In this document: in pieces, positions 8,459 through 15,853 of the stretch | How positions within the stretch are numbered: the first letter of the stretch is position 1 | Layout: each line of letters starts with the position of its first letter | Assembly (NCBI RefSeq): GCF_004403515.1 | Contig: NZ_SOHH01000061.1 | Span: forward strand, 62,001 to 126,000 | Direction of reading: 5' to 3' | Length of the DNA: 64,000 nucleotides | DNA from: Cryobacterium fucosi | GTDB lineage: Bacteria; Actinomycetota; Actinomycetes; Actinomycetales; Microbacteriaceae | Position numbers and translations under genes: made by a program | Notes under the pieces: generated by a model | What the model was told of the DNA's origin: nothing | The model's input: the letters and a program-made list of their open reading frames with translations, nothing else | The model's database searches: none

Positions 8459-8690
8459 AATGTAGCGCGCGGACCGAGGTGGCCCCGGGCACGGCGCGTT
8501 CCCGAGAACAAGCGACAGCCGGAACCGGCCGGAGACCACCCAGCACGTCGCACATCCGTCCCGGAAGACGTTGGGTTGCGGGATCTTCAATGCGGCCGAA
8601 ATCGATGTATAGTCGCTCGGACCGACCGGCACGAGGAGACTTCGGTCACCTACTGCGGCAGAGCAAGCCTGCAGAAGGAGGGAGAGCCCG

Positions 8691-9150
8691 ATGTCAACTT
8701 CGACGGTGAATCTCATCGCGTTCATGGTCCGTCGCTCCGGTGAGACGATGCGGGTCTGGGAAACCGATCCGTCTTTGCGCGACACCGAGCCCGGGGCCGC
8801 GTTCGCCAACGTCTGGTCCGCTCTCCCGAAGATCGTCTTCAGCCGTACACTCGACAGGGTCAGGGCAACGCTCGGCTCGCCGAGGTGTCGGTGGCCGAGG
8901 AGGTCGCCGCCACGCTCGGAGCCACCGGCAAGGACATCTCGATGGCGGTGCCTGCTTGGCCGCCGAAGCGATCGAGCTCGATCTCGTCGACGAACTGCAT
9001 ATGTTCCGCTATCCGGTCGTCGTCGGAGGGGGCACGCCCTTCTTCCCACCGGTCACCCGAGACATTTCGCTTGATCTGGTCGGGACGCGTACATTCGGCT
9101 CGCGGGTAATCTACGAGCGCGATCGGCGCGCCCGCCCGCAACCGGACTGA
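8691..9150 (+). pseudogene. RibD/dihydrofolate reductase-like gene with two frameshifts
   Basis: Three successive frames together make the RibD C-terminal family. Frame one reads WETDPSLRDTEPGAAFANVW and PKIVFSRTLDRV (to about 8865). Frame two reads QGNARLAEVSVAEEVAATLG to about 8945. Frame three reads GGACLAAEAIELDLVDELHM, PVVVGGGTPFF and GTRTFGSRVIYERD to the stop at 9148-9150. The N-terminal NADPH-binding part (usual start and GYIA motif) is replaced by unrelated sequence. The frame changes look like single-base indels, so the gene is inactive. Confidence 0.75.
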
Positions 9151-9288
9151 AACCGCCGTCCGCGAGGGCCAGACCTACGAGCGCCAACGGCAACAAGCAT
9201 GGAATGCACGGGCACGGATTGGGTTCCCGCTGCGGGACCGGGCAACGGACGCTACGAGCCGAATGGAATGACCAGGGCACGCATCATG

Positions 9289-9316
9289 ATGTACATTCAG
9301 CGCACTCAGATGTACA
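9289..9316. promoter_or_regulatory. toxin-antitoxin autoregulatory operator (two TGTACA sites)
   Basis: TGTACA occurs at 9290-9295 (inside the palindrome ATGTACAT) and again at 9311-9316, each preceded by GA and followed by A/T and TTCA. The centres are 21 bases apart, two helical turns, and the second site ends 8 bases before the antitoxin ATG. This fits cooperative binding of the antitoxin to its own promoter. Confidence 0.55.
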
Positions 9317-9324
9317 ATTCATTC

Positions 9325-9573
9325 ATGGCTATCGTCAGCGTTGCAGACGCGCGCAATCACCTTTCCACCGTCATCGCTCGCGCGAAGAGCGAAGCCGTAT
9401 TCATCGAGCGTCGCGGTCAGCGCGCCGCCGTGGTCGTCAGCCCCGAGCAGTATGAGCGGATGCTAGAGGCGCTCGAAGACGCCGAAGACGTCGCCGCGTT
9501 CGACGAGGCGATGGCAGAGGAAGGCCCCAACATCCCCTGGGCTCAGGTAAAGGCCGATCTGGGCTGGACGTGA
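9325..9573 (+). CDS. type II antitoxin, Phd/YefM family
   Basis: An 82-residue antitoxin. The N-terminus MAIVSVADARNHLSTVIARA is the DNA-binding Phd/YefM fold, followed by VFIERRGQRAAVVVSPEQYE, the family's signature strand pair. The acidic C-terminus (ALEDAEDVAAFDEAMAEE) would wrap the toxin. The ATG at 9325 is chosen over an upstream frame at 9199 because the conserved domain starts there and the operator lies directly before it. Its stop overlaps the toxin start in GTGA. Confidence 0.9.
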   Translation: MAIVSVADARNHLSTVIARAKSEAVFIERRGQRAAVVVSPEQYERMLEALEDAEDVAAFDEAMAEEGPNIPWAQVKADLGWT

Positions 9574-9827
9574 CCTACAAGATCGAGTTGCGACCTGCCG
9601 CAGTTCGTGCGTTGAGGCGAATTGATCACCAGGATCGCGACCGCATTCGCGGGGCGATCGCGCTCCTTGGGGAGGATCCACGGCCACCAGGCGCCAAAGC
9701 GCTCCAGGGGCGCTCTGGCCTCCGAGTTCGCATCGGGCACTACCGCATCATCTACACCGTCGACGACGATGTCCTCGTCGTCGCAGTGATCACACTCGGT
9801 CACCGCCGCGACGTCTACGACCGCTGA
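9570..9827 (+). CDS. type II toxin, RelE/ParE family
   Basis: An 85-residue RelE-like toxin that would cut mRNA on the ribosome. It shows the family pattern YKIELRPAAVRALRRIDHQD, LQGRSGLRVRIGHYRIIYTV and ITLGHRRDVYDR, with the arginines and terminal tyrosine common in active RelE proteins. It starts at a GTG (9570) overlapping the antitoxin stop by four bases, the translational coupling typical of these modules. Confidence 0.9.
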   Translation: MTYKIELRPAAVRALRRIDHQDRDRIRGAIALLGEDPRPPGAKALQGRSGLRVRIGHYRIIYTVDDDVLVVAVITLGHRRDVYDR

Positions 9828-9854
9828 AGGCCTCGCGCATTAGCGGGTGGTCCA

Positions 9855-10290
9855 ATGGGTGACAAGGCGATCTATGTAGAGATCGAGGTCAGAGCCGACG
9901 TTGACCGAGTATGGCAACTCACGCAAGACCCGGCTCAGCATCCGCGCTGGGATCTGCGTTTCAGCACCATTACCCCCTTCGCCGATCTTCCGACCGGCGG
10001 CAACCGTTTCGTCTACCAGCGCCGAATGCTCCTCCACACGATCACGGGAACAGGCACCTCTCTGGGAGAGCGACAGCGACCCGACGGAACGAGCACCTCG
10101 GCGCTTCGGTTCACGACGGGCGACAGGCTGGTCATGCGCCGTTTGATTGGTTGGATGACGGCGTGGAGCTTTGACCGTCTGCGAATCTGGGCTGAAACGT
10201 GCACGCCACCGGAGGGGTGGCCACTGGCATCCGTGCTTGCGCTCTGGCGACCGAACCGACCCCAAGCCTCGGGATACCGAGTTCGGTCAA
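9855..10290 (+). pseudogene. SRPBCC-family gene with internal deletion
   Basis: The frame starts MGDKAIYVEIEVRADVDRVW and follows a START-like SRPBCC domain (LTQDPAQHPRWDLRFSTITP, then GTGTSLGERQRPDG). After TTGDRL (about residue 95) it jumps directly to RLIGWMTAWSFDRLRIWAE, skipping about 40 residues that family members have between these points (the GYWRYVP...TGYDY part). The frame is kept, so a shortened protein could be made, but half of the binding pocket is gone. Similarity ends near 10290; the open frame continues to 10511 into the antisense of the Doc gene with no meaning. Confidence 0.6.
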
Positions 10291-10328
10291 GCACTCAAGT
10301 CGAACCGAAACCGCGCCCCGGCCTCAGG

Positions 10329-10697
10329 TCAGAGTCGCCTCGAGTGCGTCTCAATCCAGTCCACGATGGCTATGCGCTCAACCCGGTGGTCGGCCACGGA
10401 ACGCACAAACGCGTCGCCGTCGGCCGCGCTGCCGGCGGCAAGGTGATGCCCGTTGAGGGCAAGGAAACCTTTTGTGACTATCCAGGCCAGGCGTTTGTTG
10501 CCATCGGATAGCGGATGATCGTTGTTGATGGCGATGAGCAAAGCGGCGGCCTTGTCATGGAGGCCGGGGTAGACCTCCTCGCCGAACACAGGCAGCGGCG
10601 CGGCGAGAGCAGACAGTAGAAGGTTCCGGCCGCGGACATGAAAACCCGCCAACGCGATGAGGTCCTCAACGTCGGCGGGTTCCAGATACTCCGTCAC
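10329..10697 (-). CDS. doc: Doc/Fic family toxin
   Basis: A 122-residue protein of the Doc branch of the Fic family. The active-site loop is HPLSDGNKRLAW, matching the Doc pattern HxFx(D)GNKR; Doc toxins phosphorylate elongation factor Tu and stop translation. The rest (YLEPADVEDLIALAG..., HDKAAALLIAINNDHPLSDG) is of normal length for Doc. The GTG at 10697 overlaps the stop of the antitoxin gene by four bases. Its partner here is a ribbon-helix-helix protein, not the classical Phd. Confidence 0.88.
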   Translation of the reverse strand: MTEYLEPADVEDLIALAGFHVRGRNLLLSALAAPLPVFGEEVYPGLHDKAAALLIAINNDHPLSDGNKRLAWIVTKGFLALNGHHLAAGSAADGDAFVRSVADHRVERIAIVDWIETHSRRL

Positions 10698-10897
10698 TTG
10701 GAGAGGGCATCGAGCAGCTCAGCGTCCTCCTGCATGATGCGCTCAAAGATCGCACGGGTACGGGCGCTCTTGTCCGCCTTGGCCGCGCGCTCTTCAATTG
10801 CCATCTTCACGACTTCCGTCTTCGAGCGGCGCTCTTGTGCGGCGAGAGCCTCCAACAACTCGTCGTGCGCAGCATCGAGGCGCAAGTTCATAGCCAT
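10694..10897 (-). CDS. ribbon-helix-helix antitoxin paired with Doc
   Basis: A 67-residue protein. MNLRLDAAHDELLEALAAQE is the beta-strand plus first helix and RRSKTEVVKMAIEERA the second helix of a CopG/Arc-type DNA-binding domain. The C-terminus IFERIMQEDAELLDALSK is acidic and amphipathic, as expected of a toxin-neutralising tail. GGAGG lies 8 bases upstream of the ATG at 10897; a longer frame is unlikely. The gene is translationally coupled to doc. Confidence 0.8.
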   Translation of the reverse strand: MAMNLRLDAAHDELLEALAAQERRSKTEVVKMAIEERAAKADKSARTRAIFERIMQEDAELLDALSK

Positions 10898-10933
10898 CTG
10901 GGCCCTCCGTATTTTCGGTTCAACTTTGGATGT

Positions 10934-10953
10934 ACCAAACGGTACCACTTGGT
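10934..10953. promoter_or_regulatory. palindromic operator of the RHH-Doc module
   Basis: The 20-base sequence ACCAAACGGTACCACTTGGT has arms ACCAA/TTGGT around a central GGTACC palindrome (16 of 20 positions symmetric). It lies 37 bases upstream of the antitoxin ATG on the minus strand, where RHH antitoxins usually bind their own promoter. Confidence 0.5.
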
Positions 10954-11872
10954 GCCATGCTTTACAGCGGGTGTAGAGGTGAATTTGGCATATGCCGGCA
11001 CCGCTGAGGGTTCCGCTGGCGGGCCCGCCCCCGAACACGCACTGTGATGTGGTCAACTCAGAGAGCCCGGCCGATGCTTGCGGCGTCGAGCGCGGGAAGT
11101 TATTTGGGAATCGCCACTGCAAGTGACTGACTAGCGCGTCCAGGAGATCATTCCCACACTCTGGCGACCGCCTCCGGCCTAGCCAATGCTCACCTTCCGG
11201 ATCAGGCCCAGGTCACCCGAAGGCTGCGGTCCGGAGCGCAGCGACGGTCCCCGACCCAGACAACGACCTGCCACAGCCGACCTTCTACTTGGTTGGATTT
11301 GCACACCGGTTCACACGCCACGGAGCAGCCAGTCGTTGTCAGGGTTCCTGCCACCCTCAGGATCCGGTTCATCCGAAACCGGCAGGGACGTGTGCTGCTC
11401 CTCCACTCGTACCCGAGCCGGCAAGGCTCGCCAGCGGTCCAGCGGGTCCGCGACAACGGGACCAGGTTCGTCCTCCTGAACGCTTTCGTCGGCGTCCCCG
11501 ATCATGTTGCCTACCTTCCGCTTGTCAACCTGCAGCGTCCAACTGCGCAATCCATCCGGCCGACTGCAAAGCTCTCCGCCCGAACAACCACCGCCCCCAG
11601 GGTGGCGGGCCGCCCGGCCGACCAGGGAACGGCACCGTTCAGCCCTGCCGCTGAGTGTACGCCCGCTGCGCTGTGCAGCAGGCCTGCGTGCTCACAAAAT
11701 GGTTCGGTTTGCGAGCCAGTACCCAAAACGGCCACAGGACCCAAGCTCTGGTGCGGGATGCCGGCATCGGACAGACGAGGGCAGGCTCCATCTCTGCGCG
11801 ATCAGCACGTGTGCTCGAACCGGATCGTAGGGCATTCGATTGGTAGCCGGGTGACCGCCGCCCTGCGAGCGC
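10954..11872. other. long gene-poor stretch
   Basis: Nothing with coding features is visible apart from the ANTAR gene tail at 11311-11373. Frames on both strands are open by chance in GC-rich DNA, and their translations are low-complexity (Arg/Pro/Ala-rich). The stretch lies between the toxin-antitoxin module and the fatty-acid genes and is probably decayed accessory DNA. Confidence 0.4.
11311..11373 (-). pseudogene. C-terminal tail of a lost ANTAR-domain gene
   Basis: The minus-strand frame ends DEPDPEGGRNPDNDWLLRGV with a TGA at 11311-11313. The intact GAF-ANTAR gene at 53511 ends with GGRNSDDGWLLRGV and its own stop. The DNA of both tails is also similar, including CCTGCCACC and CGGAG just outside. 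This is therefore the last 15-20 codons of a second ANTAR gene whose body has been lost. Confidence 0.55.
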
Positions 11873-13210
11873 TCAGGGCGTCCACCACGGCCGCAGCGGC
11901 AGGTCGCCGACGCCGCCAGCGTCATCGGGCTTGACCGCCAGCACCTGGTGCAACTGGATTCCACCGGTCTCGAAAGCAAGCCGCGACCCGGCCATGTACA
12001 GGCCCCACACCTTCGCGGTGTGCAACCCCACCTCGGCGACCGCCTCATCCCAGTGCTCGACGAGGTTGGCCCCCCAGTCGCGCAGTGTCATCGCGTAGTG
12101 CTGGCGCAGGTTCTCCTCGTGCAGCACCTCCAGTCCGACATCCTGTGCCGCGGTGATGATGCGCCCCGAGCCGGTGAGCTCCCCGTCGGGGAAAACATAG
12201 CGGTCGATGAATCCACGGGTGGACGCTTCGGATCGGTTGTCCGGCCGGGTGATGCAGTGGTTGAGCAGCAGGCCGGCGGGGCGCAAACGGGATTGCAGGA
12301 AGCCGAAGTACGACGGATAGTTGCGCACTCCGATGTGCTCGAGAAGCCCGATCGACGACACGGCGTCGAAGCCGGTCTCTGCGATGTCGCGGTAGTCGCC
12401 GTAGCGAACCTGGGCCAGATCGGTCAGGCCCTCCTCCGCGATTGCCCGCTGTGCCCACGCGGCCTGCTGTTCCGACAGTGTCACGCCGGTGGCTGTGACG
12501 CCGCGGCGGGCGGCGTAGCGCACCATGCCGCCCCAGCCGCACCCGACGTCGAGCAGCCGGTCGCCCGGCTTCAGCCGCAGCTTCTCGAACACCAGCCGGT
12601 ACTTGTTCTCCTGCGCTTCGTCCAGGGATGCGTCGGGGCGCGGGTAGCACGCGCAGGTGTAGGCCATCGACGGCCCGAGCACCCACTCGTAGAAGGTATT
12701 CGATACGTCGTAGTGGTGGCGGATCGCTTCGGCGTCTCGGGTCTTGCTGTGCCGGAGTCCCCCTGCGACGCGGCGCCAGCGCGGCGGCGCCTCCTCCGGC
12801 GGCGGCGCGATCGGGCGCAGGTGCACGGCGCCGATGGAGCGGATGATATTGGCCGTCACCCGCGGCGGCGGCAGTTTGAAGACCAGCTCGCCCGCGAGCG
12901 CCGTGAGGAGCTCGTAGGGGTCACCGGGGTGCACCCCATGGACCTCAAGGTCACCGGCGATGTAGGCGCGGGCCAGGCCCAGGTCGCCGCGGCCGGTGGC
13001 CAGATAGGTCGTGCCCCGCGGCGTCTTCAGCTCCAGCCCGAGCGGCGCGTCGGGCGGACCGGCCGCACTCCCGTCGTAAGCGGTGAATCTCAGCGGGAGC
13101 CGCCCGCCGGCGAGGATCTCCAGGATCTCGGCGAGGGCGAGCTTCCCCTCTGCGCTCGGCTTCCCTGCCGTTTCCGCCTTCACCGGCGATCGTTCCTCGA
13201 ACGTGGTCAT
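11873..13210 (-). CDS. tmsB: CFA-type fatty acid methyltransferase (10-methyl fatty acid synthesis, TmsB-like)
   Basis: A 445-residue enzyme of the cyclopropane fatty acid synthase family. The C-terminal half carries the SAM site LLDVGCGWGGMVRYAARRGV, the SIGLLEHIG motif and HYDVSNTFYEWVLGPSMAYT, all typical of CFA synthases; the N-terminal about 150 residues are the lipid-binding extension. Paired with an FAD oxidoreductase, such enzymes methylate the double bond of oleoyl phospholipid to 10-methylene-stearate (known for tmsB/bfaB). Its ATG overlaps the stop of the FAD gene by four bases (ATGA), so the two are co-translated. It is likely under the divergent TetR regulator. Confidence 0.82.
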   Translation of the reverse strand: MTTFEERSPVKAETAGKPSAEGKLALAEILEILAGGRLPLRFTAYDGSAAGPPDAPLGLELKTPRGTTYLATGRGDLGLARAYIAGDLEVHGVHPGDPYELLTALAGELVFKLPPPRVTANIIRSIGAVHLRPIAPPPEEAPPRWRRVAGGLRHSKTRDAEAIRHHYDVSNTFYEWVLGPSMAYTCACYPRPDASLDEAQENKYRLVFEKLRLKPGDRLLDVGCGWGGMVRYAARRGVTATGVTLSEQQAAWAQRAIAEEGLTDLAQVRYGDYRDIAETGFDAVSSIGLLEHIGVRNYPSYFGFLQSRLRPAGLLLNHCITRPDNRSEASTRGFIDRYVFPDGELTGSGRIITAAQDVGLEVLHEENLRQHYAMTLRDWGANLVEHWDEAVAEVGLHTAKVWGLYMAGSRLAFETGGIQLHQVLAVKPDDAGGVGDLPLRPWWTP

Positions 13211-14583
13211 CGTCGTTGCACCGCCTTCGCATAGAGGTCGAGGAGACGTGAATCGGGGTCGTAGCGCCTCTTCACGGTCCGATACGTTTGTCCGCCGTAC
13301 AGATCGCCGAACTCCTCCGGGGAATAGTAGGAGTCGGAATACAGCGATTTGTGCCCGCGCAGCTCACTGACCTTGCGTTCGATCAGACGGTTCGTCTGCC
13401 CCTCGGTCGACCCCACCGGAACCGTCGACCAGAAGCCTACGTTGACGTAGGTCCGCTCCGGCCGGATCGGGTAGAGCGGCCAGCCGTCGCCCTGCAACCG
13501 CAGCGGGCACAGCCAGATCGGCTCGATCGGCACGGTGGCCAGGAACCAGTCCAGGAACTCCGCACACCGCTCGATCGGCACCTCCACGTCCTGCACGACG
13601 CGTTCGCGTGGCGGGCGGCCGCCCAGTCGCTCGATGCGATCGCCGATCCGGAATCGCTGCTCGTAGCGCATCAGCTTCGAGTAGAAGCCGCTGCGCCGGA
13701 AGCGCCCTGGCCAGAGCCGGCGGATCCACGGGCGCTGTGCGCCGAACGCCTCAGAGCACCAGAACCAGTCCGTGTCCCACCGCCACAGGTAGTCGTGAAT
13801 CGTGAGCCGGTCGTGCGTGATGCCGTCATCGTGCTGGATGGAGCGGTAGTAGATCTGCTGGCCGGTGTAGTCGCTCACCGGGCCGGGTTCCGCGGTCTGC
13901 GTGCCCACACAGAGGTAGCTCTCGTCGGCGCTGAACACCACGCCGTCGAGGTAGTCCACCTGAACACCGTCCGTCGCGACGGTCGCGATGATGCGGTCCA
14001 TCGCCGCGACCAGGTCGGTGAGCGAGTGGAACCGCAGATGCCGGAGCGCGACGAAAGGTTCGACCGGCTCCAGTCGGATGCGCAGGCGAACGGCGTAGCC
14101 GAGCGTGCCGTACGAGTTGGGGAAGGCGCGGTAGAGGTCTTCATTCTCGACCGGCGAGGCGGTGACCACCTCGCCCGCGCCGGTGAGGATGTCCATTTCC
14201 AGCACCGACTCGTGCGGCAGGCCATTGCGGAAGGACGTCGATTCGATGCCGAGGCCGGTGACCGCACCGCCCAGGGTGATCGTCTTCAGTTGCGGCACCA
14301 CCAGCGGCGCCAACCCGTGGGGCAGCGTCGCGGCGACCAGATCGTCGTAGGTGCACATGCCGCCCACGTCGGCCGTGCGAGCTTCCGGGTCGACCGCGAT
14401 GACGCCCCTCAATCCCGACGTATCGAGGCCCCTGACCGTCGGCTTCGCGCGTGACCGGAACAGGTTCGAGGTGGGCTTGTATAGCCGAACGGATGCCGTC
14501 GGCGGCACCGCCCGATAGCTCTCGACGAGGCGCTCCACGCCGGCGGCGTGAGCGGTCCGTGCGTCGATCGCGGAAGGGTACAC
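13207..14583 (-). CDS. tmsA: FAD-binding oxidoreductase (10-methylene reductase, TmsA-like)
   Basis: A 458-residue protein with a PCMH-type FAD-binding domain: VRGLDTSGLRGVIAVDPEAR, VGGMCTYDDLVAATLPHGLA, VPQLKTITLGGAVTGLGIES. The C-terminal cap ends PDSRLLDLYAKAVQRR, as in the DHCR24/alditol-oxidase-like proteins. In the 10-methyl-stearate pathway the partner oxidoreductase reduces the methylene group formed by TmsB. It is the first gene of the two-gene operon; the start at 14583 is 77 bases from the TetR-type palindrome at 14660-14678. Confidence 0.82.
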   Translation of the reverse strand: MYPSAIDARTAHAAGVERLVESYRAVPPTASVRLYKPTSNLFRSRAKPTVRGLDTSGLRGVIAVDPEARTADVGGMCTYDDLVAATLPHGLAPLVVPQLKTITLGGAVTGLGIESTSFRNGLPHESVLEMDILTGAGEVVTASPVENEDLYRAFPNSYGTLGYAVRLRIRLEPVEPFVALRHLRFHSLTDLVAAMDRIIATVATDGVQVDYLDGVVFSADESYLCVGTQTAEPGPVSDYTGQQIYYRSIQHDDGITHDRLTIHDYLWRWDTDWFWCSEAFGAQRPWIRRLWPGRFRRSGFYSKLMRYEQRFRIGDRIERLGGRPPRERVVQDVEVPIERCAEFLDWFLATVPIEPIWLCPLRLQGDGWPLYPIRPERTYVNVGFWSTVPVGSTEGQTNRLIERKVSELRGHKSLYSDSYYSPEEFGDLYGGQTYRTVKRRYDPDSRLLDLYAKAVQRR

Positions 14584-14659
14584 GCCTCCAAGCTAGTCCT
14601 CGGTCGCCGCGACCGCGCCGGCCGGCCGGCCGCGACTGTCCGGAGCGCCACGCTCGAAG

Positions 14660-14678
14660 TGCCTAATATAATTAGGCA
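14660..14678. promoter_or_regulatory. TetR-type operator between tmsAB and its regulator
   Basis: TGCCTAATATAATTAGGCA is a perfect inverted repeat with 8-base arms and a 3-base centre, the only A/T-rich spot in the intergenic space. It lies between divergent genes and overlaps the promoter region of both, so the TetR protein probably represses tmsAB and itself. Confidence 0.7.
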
Positions 14679-14717
14679 AAAGACTTGCTATCGTAGGCAG
14701 CACGGAAAGGAGACGGT

Positions 14718-15287
14718 ATGGCACGCGCAGGATTGACCACGGAACGGGTGACCCTCGCCGCGGCCGACCTGGCCGACGAAGTCGGTTTCGAGGGGGTGGC
14801 GGTGTCGGCGGTCGCGCGCATCTTCGGCGTCAAGGACGCGAGCCTGTATTCCCACATCAAGGGCGTGCAGGATCTTCGGGCGAGGGTGGCCGTGCTGGCT
14901 TTGGCGGAACTCGCCGACCAGGTCGCCGCGGCGCTGGCCGGGCGCGCGGGCAAGGACGCGCTGGTGGCATTTGCGAATGCCTACAGGGCCTACGCGAAGG
15001 AACATCCTGGGCGCTACACCGCGACGCAGATGCAGCTTGAACCGGAGGTGGCTGCCGCCAGCGCGGCGGGTCGGCACGCGGCGATGACACGGGCCATGCT
15101 CCGGGGCTACGACCTGGCCGAGCCGGACCAGACCGATGCGGTGCGACTGCTGCACAGTGCGTTCCACGGATACGTACTCCTGGAAAGGACCGGCGGCTTC
15201 CAACACACCCCGCGGACAGCGGATGCCTCATGGGCCAGAACCCTGGACGCCCTCGACGCAGTTCTGAACAACTGGCCGCCCGTTTGA
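14718..15287 (+). CDS. TetR family regulator with WHG-type C-terminal domain
   Basis: A 189-residue regulator. The N-terminal HTH is VTLAAADLADEVGFEGVAVS with recognition helix IFGVKDASLYSHIKG. The C-terminal domain includes YRAYAKEHPGRYTATQM and LLHSAFHGYVLLERTGGF, typical of the TetR_C_33 (WHG) group. GGAAAGGAG lies just before the ATG. It is divergent from tmsAB with a perfect palindrome between them, so it is the likely sensor of fatty acid or acyl-CoA for that operon. Confidence 0.88.
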   Translation: MARAGLTTERVTLAAADLADEVGFEGVAVSAVARIFGVKDASLYSHIKGVQDLRARVAVLALAELADQVAAALAGRAGKDALVAFANAYRAYAKEHPGRYTATQMQLEPEVAAASAAGRHAAMTRAMLRGYDLAEPDQTDAVRLLHSAFHGYVLLERTGGFQHTPRTADASWARTLDALDAVLNNWPPV

Positions 15288-15295
15288 CGGGCGGC
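15275..15295 (+). terminator. hairpin overlapping the TetR gene stop codon
   Basis: GCCGCCCGT (15275-15283) and ACGGGCGGC (15287-15295) form a 9-bp stem with a 3-base loop; the TGA stop lies inside. The downstream run is gccccctctt, a weak U-tract. It is probably the end of the TetR transcript. Confidence 0.45.
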
Positions 15296-15361
15296 GCCCC
15301 CTCTTAAACACCCTCGCCTCCCGCACTGAAGCGAGGCAGACAGACAAGGCATCAACACCTC

Positions 15362-15853
15362 ATGCTCCCACTTCTTGAGAAGAACATAAGGGCTTCGCTC
15401 ATCAACGCTTCGCTGAGCGAGCGAAAAGCCCTCACCCTCCCCCCGAACGTCAGCACTCTCGTGTGGGACAACCTCGACTATCTCGGCTGGCGGGACCCCA
15501 AGATCCGTGGCATCGGCTACGTCATCGTCGAGCTGGAGGACGGTCCGGTCGGGATACTTGTCCGCCAGGCCAAGGGAGCGATCAGGACACGGCCGCAGTG
15601 CTCGTGGTGCGACGACGTGCGCCTGCCAAACGACGTGGTGTTCTTCAGCACCAAGCGCGCCGGCCAGGCGGGACGGAACGGGAACACCATCGCCACACTC
15701 GCGTGCGCCAACTTCGAATGCTCAGCGAACGTCCGCAAACTCCCCCCTGTCGCATACCTCGGCTTCGACGTCCAGGCCGCACGCCTGCAACGTATCGACG
15801 CGCTGAGGGAACACGTTCGGAATTTCGTGCGAGAGGTCAGGGATGGGAGCTAA
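15362..15853 (+). CDS. FBP-domain protein (elongation factor G-binding type)
   Basis: A 163-residue protein that begins MLPLLEKNIRASLINASLSE and contains a treble-clef zinc finger: CSWC near residue 80 and CANFEC near residue 119, with SAxVRKLPP after it. This is the layout of the FBP C-terminal domain found in FusB/FBP proteins, which bind EF-G and free stalled ribosomes. In actinobacteria the family is common but its natural role is unclear. No good ribosome-binding site is visible before the ATG. The 3' end overlaps the arsA gene on the other strand by 17 bases. Confidence 0.75.
   Translation: MLPLLEKNIRASLINASLSERKALTLPPNVSTLVWDNLDYLGWRDPKIRGIGYVIVELEDGPVGILVRQAKGAIRTRPQCSWCDDVRLPNDVVFFSTKRAGQAGRNGNTIATLACANFECSANVRKLPPVAYLGFDVQAARLQRIDALREHVRNFVREVRDGS

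Noticed and set aside
8459-9049. Extension of the lipoprotein frame upstream of 8458
   Set aside because: The added sequence lacks coding features, would bury the signal peptide, and lies opposite the damaged RibD-like gene.
10291-10511. C-terminal extension of the SRPBCC frame
   Set aside because: It is the antisense of doc and has no similarity to the family.
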